Positions 1 to 11,599 of a stretch of 64,000 bases of DNA are shown here, piece after piece (positions within the stretch are counted from its first letter, which is position 1; every line of letters begins with the position of its first letter). Origin of the DNA: Anastrepha obliqua (Eukaryota; Arthropoda; Insecta; Diptera; Tephritidae). The notes below the pieces were generated by a model. That model was not told the origin of the DNA, did not search any database, and saw nothing but the letters and a program-made list of their open reading frames with translations. The position numbers were made by a program, and so were the translations under genes. The DNA lies in NCBI RefSeq assembly GCF_027943255.1, contig NC_072893.1, forward strand, positions 30,836,001-30,900,000, given 5' to 3'.

Positions 1-655
1 GCGCGACGGTGCGTTATCATGGCACAAAATCCACGAGTTATTATTCCACAAATTCTTTATTTTTTCGCGAACTGCTTCATGTAAACATCTCATAACACTC
101 AAGTTATAGTCCTTATTAACTATATGACCTTCTGAAAAAAAATCATGGTGTACAAAATCGTTGTCATCCACAAACACCGTGAGCATCACATTCTTTTTTG
201 ACCGAAAACGACATGGATTTTTTGGTATTGGTTCATTCCGAGCTCTACACTCACTTGCCTAATGTCTGGATTGCGTGTGGTACACATAAACCCACGTCTC
301 GCTTCCAGGATGAGGGAATGAGAAGGATAAATGAATGTTGCGTGATGAACGTTGGCTCAGAATCAGCTTCGAAAATTATATCTTTGGCGATGTCAACGCA
401 TGAAATTTAGGTCCTTTGGGATCAACTTTGCAGCAACAAGTAGCAAATCATTAACTACAAAGTCCCAAACAGATCTATAAGCAATGCTCAAGCCCTCTGC
501 CAGCTCTCTGATGGTTCATTTGTGGTTTTTGATCAACTTTTCTTTCACTTTATTGCTGTTTTCATTAGTAGTTTTCGGTGTCTACGGCCTGCTACTACGT
601 TCGTCATCCTCGATGCATTCATTGTCTCTTCTGAAGCTTTCATGCCATTCATAAA
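1..655 (-). pseudogene. mariner (DD34D) transposase remnant, cut by window edge
   Basis: Read on the minus strand, scattered frames give mariner transposase blocks in the right order. A helix-turn-helix-side block (VYEWHESF, then EDDERS) lies near 600-650, a GSETWVY block (normally GDETW, first catalytic Asp) near 290-310, and WILCHDNAPS (second catalytic Asp) near 1-35. No frame stays open, the first Asp appears as Ser, and frameshifts separate the blocks, so this is a dead copy. The C-terminal part and one end lie outside the window. Family assignment rests on the HDNAPS motif and block order. Subfamily is not resolved. Confidence 0.8.
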
Positions 656-1290
656 CATCTGTTTTCTTTAGAGAAATTTTAGGATTTAAGAATTTTTTTT
701 TTCAGATTTTTGAGAATTTTGTCTGTCACACAGTTTTGTATGAAGAAGGAGAAATGCTCTCTGAAATTTTGCATTTTAAAAAAAGCTTTTCTATAAGTTG
801 ACGTTTTATGACCATAAAGAGCTTCGAATCTGCACTCTCGAATAGGTATAAAATTGCACAGAAAATTCTAAAACAGCTGGTTACAATTTTTGAATTCTCT
901 ACGCAAATTTATTGGATTTCTGTAAACTTTTTTTTTTTAATTAAAAAAACAACAATAAACTCTTATTTTGCAATGAAAGCGGCACATGCGTAAAAGGAGC
1001 AGCCACATCTTACAGCTCTCCTATAAAACAAAGTCCCAACGTATGTATGTATGTATGCTAATAACTATGCCAGAGTCCTCCGATTTGCACTGGGATTTTT
1101 GCATTTTTAAGCTAATCCCTTCTGCAAGGTTTTTTTCGTTATACATTTTTAAGACATACAAAAAAAAGCATATCTATAAGTCAAAATGTGTTGAAAAGTC
1201 GTAAACTGCAATAAATTATTATACAAATGACCCAATCGATTTGAGTACTGTTTTTTGTTATCACACTCAATCAAATGTATTAATTATTTC
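656..1290. other. unassigned AT-rich stretch
   Basis: I see no gene here. It has several A/T runs and a short tatg microsatellite at about 1041-1057. The small open frames look like chance. Confidence 0.5.
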
Positions 1291-2945
1291 CTAGGAAGGT
1301 AGGTGAAATGCTTCAAATACCACTCTGGCACTCCAAAAGTAGCGCTAAAGCGCCGTTTTGATACCTCGAACAGCTTATGAGGCCAGGCAGATATCTACAG
1401 CCAGCCAGAACTGTTGATGTAATGGAGAAAATTGATGGAATTTTGGTTGGCACACTGCCCAAAGCTGCCGAAGAAAGAAGCACCCAGTGACCTTAGTCGT
1501 CTGCCTGCCAAATCCGGACAAAGTGCTCTATGAAAGGTCCCCCCACTCCTTCTGCGATGGGGGTTGAATGATAAACCTAACTTTTCCGCGTGTGTGTCGA
1601 TCGTCCAATGGAAGGTAAACAGAGCTACGAGTTTGGAAATTGAATGGCGTGGAGTCTCCAGGGCTTTTTGAGTCCTCCGCCTTTTGTACTGGGATTACAG
1701 GGTTTTCGAAAAACCACACGAAGAAATAGAGCTCCATCTTTTCTGCGCTTTTCTGAGAAATAAGCTATGCAATTTCCCTTTAACAACAGTCAGGTGGATG
1801 CCGATGACCAGGAGGAGATCTCTGAGATCCATTCAGTCCTCTTCTTGATCAGCAATTCCTTTTCCCTCTATGTTCCTATGTAGTGGAACCCAGCTTAGAG
1901 AAATGTTACCTGCAAACCTAGGAGATTTGATCTCTTTCTTACAGGTGTTGTCTAGTTTGGATCTATGGTGTTGTCAAAGCATTGATAGTGGCTTGACTAT
2001 CGGAAAAGTTGTTAATATTTCTCTCACTCCCACGTTCTTTAAGCATTTTGCATGCCTGTAGGATCACAAAGACTTCTGCCTGGAAAACACTAGCAGCATT
2101 CGGCAATTTTAAGGAAATAGATAAATTGGCTGATTTAGAGAATTCCCCTGCTCCGACTCCAGATTACATCTTGGAGCCATCAGTGAAGCCAGAGGTACCA
2201 GCTTCGATACAAATATTTCTTCTCGTTCCGATCCTGCGTATTTGAAAAGATTGCTCTGGCACAACCCTGAAACTCCTCTTTGCGGATGGAGGGATCTGCC
2301 TGAACTTCAAAGAAATACGGTGTTAACTGCCTAAATGGTACACTCATGTTCCTTGAGACGTTGCCTTCAGGGACCAACCCCCTTAAACCTGTTTGTACTT
2401 TGAACAGCAATGGAAGTAACGTAAAAGTCGATGCGAAAAAGTGCGAAACAACAATCAGGGCAGCGTTGGCGCAAGTTCTACATGCTCCGGGGATGCCAAT
2501 ACATGCCGTTCTTTGCACACTCCCCAGTTTAGTGATATTATAGTCCCATTAAGCGCGTTAAAATTGACAGAACCACCACGTTGTAAATCGAAAGCACGAC
2601 CTTTAGCTTGAGTCCCCATTTTTTGCCGAACATAGATTTGTAGATGTAGAAAGCTATACTGACCTTCTTTACCTGATTTTCAATGTGTGGCTTCAAGTTT
2701 GGGGTCAAGTATCACTCCAAGATACCCAACTTTCTTAACTAACTTTATTAAATTCGGAAGTCTAAAGTGTGGAGGTTTATATTTTCAGGTAAATAGCACC
2801 AGCTCCGTTCTGTCAGAGTTGATCCTAAGGCAGCCAAGCGACTCAGTACAGCCAACCTTTCCAAAATCTCAGCCAGGACTGAGGGAAATGGTCCCGATAC
2901 CATTAGGACAATATTTCGGATTACTATTAAAACTTTGAGAACAAA
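1291..2945 (-). pseudogene. I/LOA-type LINE ORF2 remnant (family A), RT C-terminus to 3' end
   Basis: On the minus strand the order is that of a LINE second ORF. An RT block near 2700-2900 gives DRTELVLFTRKYK then VGYLGVILD. A thumb/linker follows at 2180-2518 (VQRTACIGIPGACRTC; PYFFEVQADPSI), then RNase H near 1950-2170 (FSDSQA-like). A Cys/His block and a 3' UTR end near 1291. The same arrangement recurs at 15299, 35495, 49325 and 50776, so these are copies of one family. RNase H after RT is typical of the I/LOA/R1 group rather than Jockey. Many stops and frameshifts show the copy is dead. The upstream catalytic RT half and the endonuclease are missing, which fits 5' truncation. Confidence 0.75.
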
Positions 2946-4294
2946 AGAAGTGTGTCAATGCCCTCTAAGCGGGATAAGCGACAATAAGAAAGCACATTTC
3001 TATATCTGCTTATTTATTATTGTGTTGCTCTCTACTCTTTCGTATGTACTTTCTTTTAACGGCAGAGCAGCGCTTGCTGCTAGGTTTTGTAATAAATGAA
3101 TTAGAAGAAGTAACTTTGAAAACATTGCAAACTTTGAAAGAGAACAGCTGTACGATTTGCTCTGACACACACTGTAAATATATACATATTTATATTACAC
3201 ATATTTATAAACTCTTGCTATATCGCATTTGCATTCGAATCGCTAAGATGGCTCATATCTGCACCGTTCGAAGGACGCACAGCCGCGAGCGGATAATGGA
3301 GACAAAGTTCATTTGAAACAACTACTGAGCTACTGTAGTTGATTGACCGTCAGCTGCCACAGTTGGGTTAATCCTCTGGGAGCAATAAAAACAAATATCT
3401 AGCGGTACGCGTACGCACTTACATAAAAGAAATGCTTTTTGCATACGAATTTTCATTTACTTATTTGCGTATTTATTTGCTTTCGGTTATTTTCATTTTC
3501 TTGCGCAGCCTGTGTCACCGCATATGCCATACAAATATTCATGTACATATATATGTGAGACAAGCACATCTTACAAGGCAACTCACTGGATCCATATCCG
3601 TTTCTGCATTTCTCTTCTTTCCTTATGAATAACAGGAAAGCTTCAGTTTTACCCCGCATCCAATTTTCTATCATTCTGTCCCGCCCGTTCTATTGCTTTC
3701 ATTTTTCTTAAATCCACTTCAAAATCACCCAATTTGCGAGTCATTCTGTGTAGATTGCCAGCTCTTAGAGCGCCTAGCCACTCGTCCTCTCCTCAAGCGT
3801 CCCATGACTTATATTGCTTAAGTAGCGCACGCACAAAATGTACTCCGCCCTCTTATACCTATTTCTCAAGGCAGACAGGACAAAAGATGTTTTCGTGCAT
3901 TAGATATCGAATACGGCCTCTGAAAAATTGTCTTCCGACAGCCTTCCAGGAATATAGATTTTTTTAGAATGCAGAATCAGGAGTTGTGCTAAGCTCCTCG
4001 TTATCGGTCAGCCTTATTTAAGCAACAAGACCTAGCCAAATCCTCCTCTTGTACAATATAATTTCACTTTACCAGATCCAGCGTGAGCTCACTCACTCAG
4101 AGTAGGACAAGTCTTTCAAGTTGACCAACCAACGCCGGAGTTATTGGGTTAATCAATGCCTTGGCGCAGTTTGGTACTCCCAAAAGATGTTCAATATTAC
4201 CTTATAATGCCTGGGAGTCCCACTGTTTGGGGTCTGGAGGACGTCTTAAAAGCGGATCTCCCAGCTCTGATTAGATTCACCAAAAGCGTAGACA
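2946..4294. other. unassigned stretch before the fold-back element
   Basis: No gene or known repeat recognised. Short frames (for example 3020-3316) have no family motif. The target duplication of the next element begins at 4295. Confidence 0.5.
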
Positions 4295-4302
4295 TTCTAC
4301 AT

Positions 4303-4763
4303 TAGGCCGGGTCGATTTGTGGGGAGGCAAAAAAATCGCCCATTGCTCTGTGAAAATCATATTCTAGGGATCAAAATGAGAAACTTTGCCGAAGGAACCA
4401 TACCTCTAAAACGAATTCTGATGTCCCCCAATTTGGGTCGAACTTTTTATTTTCTTTTCTCATGTAAAGGCCAAAAATGGTGATATTTTGAAATGATTGT
4501 ATGGGGAACACCCTAGGGGAGTTCCAGGGGGTGTGCCACTAGCATGGGTGGATCGGCCGTCCAAAGTTAGTGGGGGTCGGTCATACATTTGGACTCGATT
4601 GGAACACTCTAAATGGGTCAAAGTGGGATTTTTCGTTCGACCCGAATTGGGCTACATCAGAATTCGTTTTAGAGGTATGGTTCCTTCGGCAAAGTTTCGT
4701 ATTTTGATCCCTAGAATACGATTTTCACAGAGCAATGAGCGATTTTTAAATCGACTCGCCCTA
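4303..4763. mobile_element. short fold-back DNA element (8-bp TSD), copy 1
   Basis: The ends are long inverted repeats of roughly 150 bp. The left starts TAGGCCGGGTCGATTT and the right, reverse complemented, starts TAGGGCGAGTCGATTT. Matching continues through 'GCTCTGTGAAAATC' and 'CTAGGGATCAAAAT'. An exact 8-bp direct repeat, TTCTACAT, flanks it at 4295-4302 and 4764-4771. An 8-bp duplication and a TAGGG-like tip fit the hAT superfamily best, but P-type elements also give 8 bp. No transposase is present. A second copy lies at 58361-58997. Confidence 0.9.
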
Positions 4764-4859
4764 TTCTACATGATACCTACTTTCAGTATTCACAGAGGTC
4801 TATGCGTGGTTTAATGCCAACTAGGCTAACCATAATGTATTCTCCAATTAGAGTGGAGT

Positions 4860-5170
4860 CTTCTGAGGCGCAGAGTGGATCGGAGACGCGCAAGGGATCT
4901 TCTGAGCTGAACAAAATTGCAGCTCTCAAATTTCGTGGGTGCCTTACAGAACAATGGCCGCGAGGTATTCATGCTGTGAGACCCTTTTGTGTCAGATATA
5001 TGAAAGATGAGGTGCAATCATGTCAGTACCTCGTCCTTAGCTGCCCTGGTACAACTGCTGATACAGCAGTCCTTGATATTAAAAACCTGATAAACTTCAT
5101 CAGCAGCCCGAAGCGGCTAAACATCACCCCTAACTCACAGTCCTCTTTCGGTTCTCGTCAATAAATACAC
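4860..5170 (+). pseudogene. probable LINE ORF2 C-terminal fragment
   Basis: The frame ending at 5164 resembles the Cys-rich tail that follows RNase H or RT in LINEs. It has an EQWPRGIHAVR block (compare TGHxxLGxHAxR), a degraded Cys motif (MKDEVQSCQYLVLSCPG), then IKNLINFISSPKR near the stop. A C-rich run follows (5168-5195). Only this tail is present and the Cys spacing is broken. The assignment rests on short motif resemblance and could be wrong. Confidence 0.5.
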
Positions 5171-6494
5171 AACCGTCCCACCTCCCCCATTCCCCTTTCT
5201 ACCTTCCTTTCTTCCTATCTACTGCTTTGAAATGGTATCACAAAGCTTGTTTTTTTGATTTTCGTCCAAGTGTGCCCTCTCTATGGACAACCATTTCAAC
5301 GTAATCTAACCTGGGCATAGATATTTAAGTTATTAGAGATAAAGAAATGGAATTAATTTTCTTTCAATAGGATGCGTGAGAAAGTACAACACCTTGAAGG
5401 TAGGCCGTATTGAAACGCACCTGACGTATTGATCCGATCCATAATAACGCCAGACTTGCATAGCATTTTTGCCAACAACTGCCAAGCTAGTAACTGAGAA
5501 GTAAAGTCATCTCTGGACGGCAATGATAATATTTGAAGGAGAAATTGAGAGAAAGATACCCTGGAACAGCAATGGATACTTAAGTGTAGAGGGCATCGAA
5601 ACCACGGGCGAAGTAGGTATAGCTGATTAAGATAAAGCGGCTTTGTTGGCCAGACACTTAAGTTAGGTTAGATGAGCTCTTGGAAAGAATTTACTTGGTG
5701 ACCAAAGAAGCCCATTGTAATCATCAGGATAAACTTTCCTTGGCTTTTTCCTCTATCATCATCATTATCATAAATTCATAGAGTTCCACCGAGGAACATA
5801 CCCTATGTCCTCTTTGTTCTCTAGCAATTATGATGTTTTTCGGAATCCAATCAACCACTTCAGCAATACGGCACCTAAATTGACTAGTCCTCAAGAAATA
5901 TCAAACCACTTTTACAAAGAGCGAGCGAGCCGTTTACACTTCACGCCAAAAATGATTTTTCTTTATAATTCCAATTCCAACAGAAATCGTTGTGTGGATC
6001 TTCAAATCTGGTGGCTATTTGGACGATAGTTGAGTACGCTATTAGTACTACCGTGAGTAGACTTACTTCTACCCTTGGAGTGCCTATTTAAATTCCGTGT
6101 TCTGCGGAATACTCTGCTGGTGGGTAGCCCATCAGTCGTTGGTAGCAGCTCTTGCCATCTGATCAAATTATGAAAGCGGGAAGCCCAGAAAAGCTTGTGT
6201 GCTTGGATTCCATATAACAGGTCTTCTCTCAGATTCCTTCCTCGTACAATATGTAGTCTGTTATGACCATTATGTGTTGAGACCCTGTGCACATTGATGC
6301 TATTTTGTCGTGAACACATTTCGAGTTAATCGCAACTGCGCTAAACGCCAAATTCAATTGCAGTTTGACTACCTAAAAAGAAGGCGAGCTTCAAAGGTGC
6401 GAGCTCCATCAAGTTTGACAGCTTTACCGCAATATCAAAAGCTCTATGAAATACTCTGCAGTATCAGGAAGTCTGTAAGCTTCTCTCAGTGACA
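5171..6494. other. unassigned stretch
   Basis: I recognise no gene. A TTAGG-like run (5670-5680) resembles the tails of LINEs elsewhere in the window, but no coding LINE piece adjoins it here. A 105-codon minus frame at 6002-6319 has no motif I recognise. Confidence 0.45.
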
Positions 6495-6640
6495 GTTGCG
6501 AGAATTTTTTCATGACAGAAATACACTCGGAGGTTTGGTATTGTGACCGCCATTAGAAAAAACTGTTCGTATTAATTGGTGTTTCGTGCCCGAAGTTTTG
6601 TATCTGTGCACTACCGAATGCTAGTCACGCATCACACACT
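6495..6640 (-). repeat. tRNA-derived SINE fragment
   Basis: Matches the middle and head of the SINE seen whole at 20359-20654: 'ACAGAAATACACTCGGAGG' near 6509, then a diverged B-box and A-box region near 6580-6640. Both ends are missing and the tRNA head is badly decayed. Confidence 0.65.
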
Positions 6641-7195
6641 GTTTGGCGAAGCGAACGCTGAAATTAATCTCCGTGATCCGATCGATAACAATGCCAGCCT
6701 TAAAATCCAACAAAAGTGCTACTTTGGACTAAGTAGGCAATTGAGTTGTAAAGTCCACTCTCGACGAACAAAACTAACACTCTAGGTATAAGGCTCTCAT
6801 CACGTCCGTCCTATCTTATGGTGCAGAAGCTTGGAAGAGGATAACATTCTACGAGTATGAGACGTTCCTTGGAGTGTTTGAGAGAAAGATTCTGCGGAAC
6901 ACTTTTGGACCTTTGCACGTCGGCGACGGCTAGTATCGCAGGCGATGGAACAACGAGCTGTATAAGCTTTACGACGACACAGACTGGCTGGGTCATGTCG
7001 TCCGAATGGATACAAACGTTCTGACTCTGAAAGTATTCGATGTGGTAGCAGAGGATGAGAAAGCTTCCTTTGCGTTGGAAAACTCAAGTGGAGAATGACT
7101 TGACTTCACTTGGTGTGTCCAATTGGCAGCGGTTAGCACAAGAAAGAATCGACTACCGCGCTTTGTTTAACTCGCCTAATCAAGAAGAAAAAGCT
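6641..7195 (+). pseudogene. RTE-like LINE RT C-terminus and 3' end
   Basis: Plus-strand frames give the RTE C-terminal series. LKIQQKCYFGLSRQL and SRRTKLTL (6690-6785) come first, then YKALITSVLSYGAEAW, GVFERKILRNTFGPL, and finally PLRWKTQVENDLTSLGVSNW (7061-7120). It stops in GCGCTTTGTTTAACTC, close to the 3' terminus shared with 16733, 40291 and 60612. The block linking LYKLYDDT to WLGHVVRMD (normally MDIAQRMKVQRLR) is deleted, and frameshifts break the reading frame. Nothing upstream of the RT thumb remains. Confidence 0.8.
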
Positions 7196-7298
7196 GGTTT
7201 TATTTTTATTCAATTCCATCTCGATTACCTTGTAATACGGGAGCACCTATTCACTAGCCAGCACCTAGTCACTAAGATTATATATATATATATATATA

Positions 7299-8248
7299 CA
7301 AGGTGGCGCAAAAGTAACCTTGCGATGTTTTTTGGCTGTAATTAAAAAAAAATGAAAAACTTTGATTCTTCTTATGGATTATTTTTATTTTGTCTTTTAA
7401 TTTTTTTTACATCAAGTCGAGAATATGATGTCATGTAAATGGCCGCTGCCGCAGTTGATTGCCATTTGAGCCCTTTTTATGGCATTTTCCATCACTTTGG
7501 CCAAAACTTCCGGCGATAGGTCCTCACATTCTTGACGGATATTGTGTTTAAGAGCTGCAAGAGTCTGAGGCTTGTTGACATAAACCCGCCACTTCAAAAA
7601 GCCCCACAAAAAGAAGTCTGGAGCGGTAAAATCAAGCGATCTTGCTGGCCAGTGCAAATCGAAATGGGCCTCATCACTCATGATTATTTTTGATGAAAAA
7701 TCATCTTCCTCTTTGTGGTGTTAGACGCGATTGGCGGTCAGCAGCTAACAGCTGATGCACCGTCTGGACTTTGTACGGAAACATCTTCAAATTTTGTACC
7801 AAAATTCGCTGCAAAGACCGTCGACTGATACCCATTTGCGTGGCACGTCGTCTGGTCGATGTCGACGGCGCTTCCATGACATCCTCGGCTACAGCAGCAA
7901 TATTCTCTGCAGAATGGCTACTCCGGGGTCTGCCACGAATGGCAGCATCTCGTGTTATGCCAGTCTCTTCGAGGCGAGCGGTTAAACGTCGCAGTGTTTC
8001 ACGAGTAGGCGTTGGACGGCAAGGAAATCTGCGACGAAATTCACGTTGTGCCAAAGTCACCGACCAATTATTGGTCAAATAAATAATCAGCAATATTCCG
8101 CGTTCTGGAGCAGTGTAGCGTAACATTGTTTATTAACGTGTATTTTGCATGTGTTTACTACACAAATGTCAAAACAGAACTGACATTAGGGGCCAATCGC
8201 AAAATTTATAGCATTTTCTGATAGGAGGATTACTTTAGCGCCACCTGT
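7299..8248 (-). mobile_element. internally deleted HTH-mariner (DUF4817-type) with both TIRs
   Basis: TIRs are CAAGGTGGCGCAAAAGTAA on the left and, reverse complemented, ACAGGTGGCGCTAAAGTAA on the right. TA lies at 7297-7298 and 8249-8250. A 141-codon minus frame (8126-7701) holds the N-terminal helix-turn-helix (NWSVTLAQREFRRRFPCRP) and a second DNA-binding part (MGISRRSLQRIL, MFPYKVQTV). A second frame (7681-7412) starts MSDEAHFDL and jumps directly to HWPARSLDFTAPDFFLWG. The intervening ~100 residues, including the QQDGATxH catalytic block, are deleted, so it cannot encode active transposase. The same TIR occurs on the 221-bp MITE at 30075. Confidence 0.9.
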
Positions 8249-8251
8249 TAT

Positions 8252-8562
8252 AACTGGCGCGTACACCCTGTTTTTGGGTGTTTGGAAGAGCTCCTCCTCC
8301 TATTTGTGGCGTGCGTGTTAATGTTGTTCCACAAATGAAGGGACCTACAGTTCAAGCCAACTCCGAGTGGCAGATATTTTTTTATGAGGAGTTTTTTCGT
8401 GGCAGAAATACACTTGGAGGTTTGCCATTACCTGCCGAGGGGAGACCGCTATAAGAAACAATTTTTTCTTAATTTTGGGTTTTCACCCAGATTCGAACCT
8501 ACGTTCTCTCTGAATTTCGAATAGTAGTCACACACCAACCATTCGGCTAAGGCGGCCGCTGC
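8252..8562 (-). repeat. tRNA-derived SINE, nearly full length
   Basis: Minus-strand SINE. The tRNA-like head is at 8480-8562, with an A box resembling TAGCCGAATGG and a B box GGTTCGAATCTG. The body contains the CGGAGG-type segment, and the tail ends in GGTGTACGCGCCAGTTATAA. It directly abuts the TA of the mariner that ends at 8248. I could not find a clean target duplication. Confidence 0.8.
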
Positions 8563-9985
8563 CACTGAGATTCGTTGAAAACAAAAAAGAGCTTGTGAGT
8601 CATTAATTTATTTCAGTGGTCAGGTTTTTCTTGCAGGGTAAGCTCAAACAAACTTTGTGAGAGCAAATTTTAATCTTCTTGGCCTTTTTGTGAAGCTAAG
8701 ACCAAACTTTTTTTTAATTATTCACGTGGTTTGTGGCTATCAATTTGAAGAAGCGCAAAAGTGTGGCTTTCACTTTTGTTGATCAAAATATCTTACTTTC
8801 TTCAGTATTTTCTTTCTGCTTTCGCTTTTGCCTTTTTACCATGAAATATCAACAAAAAAAAAAAAAATAAATAAATAAAAGAAACAGCAGCAGTAGAAGT
8901 CAAATTTAGCTATGCCCCTGCTCGGTTACATGCTTTTTGGCAAAGAAGTCGCGTCAATTTGACAGCCATGAATGGCGAACGGCATTATCAACGCCCGCGC
9001 CATCGTTTTCGAAATAATAAACAAGCGAAGCGAACCCGTCAACGCCTCGTAAAGAGAAAATTCCCTATGATGTATTGCACAATATAATACGCTGGCCGTT
9101 TGTTGACGTTGATGTCACTGTCTCCGTTCAAGACTCCACAGGCTCCAAGTCTCCAAGCACCATGTCTACTATGTATCCTTACACGCCTTCTCTTCCTGCG
9201 CGTCGTGTTGTCGTAAAAGCAAAATTTTATGAAAACCGCCAGTATCTCGTATATGCTTTATGTTCTTCGCACGGTGGTGCCCACAACCTCTTCCCCGCTG
9301 TTACAGTGTGTATAGAATGCATTGTGCGATTTGGTATGTACGGGTGCGGCCGTTGTGTGTGGGTGTGCAATGCTCCATGTGATGATGCGCAAGTGTACAG
9401 TAACTCAGTTGATTTTAGTATTGTTCCACCACAGCCCTGCCTTTTCTTTGCCAGTTTTATGCACTTGAAAAACCAAACAACTCGTACTCGTGCATTCACT
9501 TGCACAAATGGCATGTAATGAACATGATTAATGGTACCCTCAGTTGAAATCTGTTCTCTTGTTTACATTTCAAGCATTATTAATTAAAACTAATTTAACT
9601 TTTTACGCTACTAACTAACTGTAATTACTACAAATGTGGCTGCGTTGCTGAATTTCATTAAAGAACATATTTGCTTCATTTCACAGGATATCCTCTCTGC
9701 AATAAGTACACGAGGGCGTTGCTTTTGATGCTCATGTTTTTAGTATACGAAACAAGAACAATGATTCATCAAAATATGGTGTGAATATTTTTCAAATTAT
9801 GCTGTGTAACGCATAAAGAATTTTTGTATGCGCTTGGAACCAGTTCTCTCGATCTTTAAGTTGTGTTGGCATAAGGTGGATGTCCCAAAGAGATGTTACT
9901 AGATAAAAGGGCGTAAAAAAGGTAAATTTAAGAGCGAGTGAACAATAACGAATTAAAGGTAAAAAGGAGCGAAATATAAATACGT
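8563..9985. other. unassigned, with a 147-codon open frame
   Basis: Holds the longest plus-strand frame outside elements (9075-9518, 147 codons). It is rich in Cys, Val and Thr with no motif I recognise, and a minus frame of 95 codons overlaps it. Codon choice and composition do not argue for a protein. It may be chance or a conserved non-coding block. No splice structure was convincing. Confidence 0.4.
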
Positions 9986-9994
9986 GGCTAATAT

Positions 9995-10055
9995 CCAGAT
10001 CTTCTTGATTGGCGCGATAATCGCTTACGCGATTTTGGCCGAGTTTAACAACGCG
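9995..10055 (-). repeat. short RTE-like LINE 3' terminus
   Basis: About 60 bases match the minus-strand 3' end also found at 16733 and 60612, including 'TTACGCGATTTTGGCCGAGT' and GCGCGCCAGT-like sequence. No coding part remains. Confidence 0.75.
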
Positions 10056-10340
10056 CCAGTTATTTATTTTTATATAAACGCTAAAAAAAACACTTTCTTC
10101 ATGAATTTATTGTAGCGAAACGGTTCAAGTCAGTTTATTAAAAGTTGTTGCATATTATAAAGTAACATTTCAAGAATATTTGATAAAATTTTCATGTAAA
10201 AATATTGCAAAATGAGCGAATGAGAGCACATTTACGTAGACGTCTTTTCAAAAATACATTTTGCAGTAGTCAGCATATCTCAGCGTAGAATCATCTGAAA
10301 TCAAAAAAATCGAATAATTTAGTTAAAGTATGAGTTAAAC

Positions 10341-10796
10341 TTCCCCCAAACGTTTATTTTGACGATTTATTTTCATTTTCAGCCATTTGGTAATCGTTTG
10401 AAGTAAAAAGTGATTTTTGACGAAAAAATGCCGCCATTTTGTAGGTGTAAAACAACCTTAGTATAAAAAAAATGGCGAAAAAAACGTTGGGAGGAGGTTT
10501 TTTATATGTAAAATATGTGTGCAAAATTTCAAAAGGATCGGTTGAGTAGTTTTCAAATGCCAATGACTACGCACTTTAAAAAAAAAGGTTCGAGAAAACC
10601 GCGTTTAAAGTTTGTAACGGACTACGCGCGCAACTGCTGCGTCTCGGCAGATGTTTGAGGCGGCTCGGCTTTATGCTCTATAACTTAAAAAGTTTTGCTC
10701 GGATTGACTTAAAATTTTAACACGGTATTTTTGAAATGTTTTACTACAATAACATGCAAAAAAAAAAAAATCGATTTTTATCCCTTACCCCCCCTT
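10341..10796. repeat. diverged, inverted copy of the TTAA-type element
   Basis: Segments match the element at 17721-18450 in reverse orientation: GGTTGAGTAGTTTTCAAAT against its AGCTACTCAACCG, and GAAAACCGCGTTTAAAG against its CTTTAAACGCGTTTTTC. One end reads ACCCCCCCTTAA, consistent with a TTAA target. The other end is not clear. The 10056-10340 stretch before it shows nothing I recognise. Confidence 0.5.
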
Positions 10797-10929
10797 AAGA
10801 ATGTGCTAGAAATGGGAATTTTGACCACCCCCAACACAAATTTAGACACTAAGTTTCAAATTGCTGATTCGCGAACACCCAATGGCGGAACCTGGTTATG
10901 TTGTTTTGTATACATAGTATAGAACTTAC

Positions 10930-11058
10930 ACCCTTTTTGGGATTTTGGCCGAGCTTCTCCTCCAATTTGAGGTGTGCGTCTTGATGTTGTTTTACAAATG
11001 AAGGCACCTACAGTTTGACGCCGCCTCCGAATGGCAGATTATTTTTTTGAGCAGCTTT
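10930..11058 (-). repeat. SINE 3'-half fragment
   Basis: Matches the tail half of the 20359 SINE: ACACCCTTTTTGGG, a TTGGCCGAGCTTCTCC block, and a GTTGTTTTACAAATGAAGG block. The tRNA head is missing. Confidence 0.7.
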
Positions 11059-11074
11059 TTTCGGTACCCTACGT

Positions 11075-11590
11075 AATAGATACCGTATATAACGTTCAGT
11101 TTCTCTGTGTCGGCTTCTATTGGATAATACGTTGTTCTCTCTCTCTTAGCTTCACAGTCTGTGGTGGACCATAGCTTCATCAACAATCCTCCTCCAATTC
11201 AGTCTCTCTCTTGCCTCATTTCACCAATTACGAACGATCATCGCTTTTAAGTCTGCTTCAACGTCATCAAGCCATCTCCTTCTTGGTCGACCTCTCTTTC
11301 TTCCTCCAATCGGATGCAAAGTAAACACCCTTTTATTCTTTCGTTGGGTATTCTTATGATGTGGGCAATCCATCTAATCCGTTGCGATAGTACGTGGTTA
11401 ACAAGCCAATTATTGTTAAGAGTTGCGGCTAACATGAAACCCATTTGAACTGGTCGTGAGATTAGTAGAATAAGCTTCATCGGATTTCGTGCCTCCAAAG
11501 CAGCTACACAAAAAGCATCGGAGTATGTCTTCGCCGTAGGAGAGTTTAACGTAGAGAAAAGCTTAGGAAAGTGTTGTAAAAACAAAAACA
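11075..11590 (-). pseudogene. RTE-like LINE C-terminal fragment, second subfamily
   Basis: Minus-strand frames read RIRWIAHIIRIPNERI (11390-11345), then a degraded GRPRRRW-like block, VEADLKAMIVRNW, and ARERLNWRRIVDEAMVHHRL, ending in a stop near 11160. This is the RLRWLGHV...GRPRxRW...W tail of RTE-type ORFs, but its wording differs from the 6641/40291 family. A stop lies inside the NW block. The part from 11420 to 11590 is open but not recognisable and may be unrelated. Confidence 0.65.
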
Positions 11591-11599
11591 ACACGTAAT

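Noticed and set aside
4497..4814. 105-codon frame matching 58718-59018 as a conserved protein
   Set aside because: The similarity reflects two copies of a fold-back DNA element with inverted ends, not a protein gene.
9075..9518. 147-codon plus frame as a gene
   Set aside because: No motif and cysteine-rich odd composition, with an overlapping open frame on the other strand and no visible splice context. Kept only as a note.
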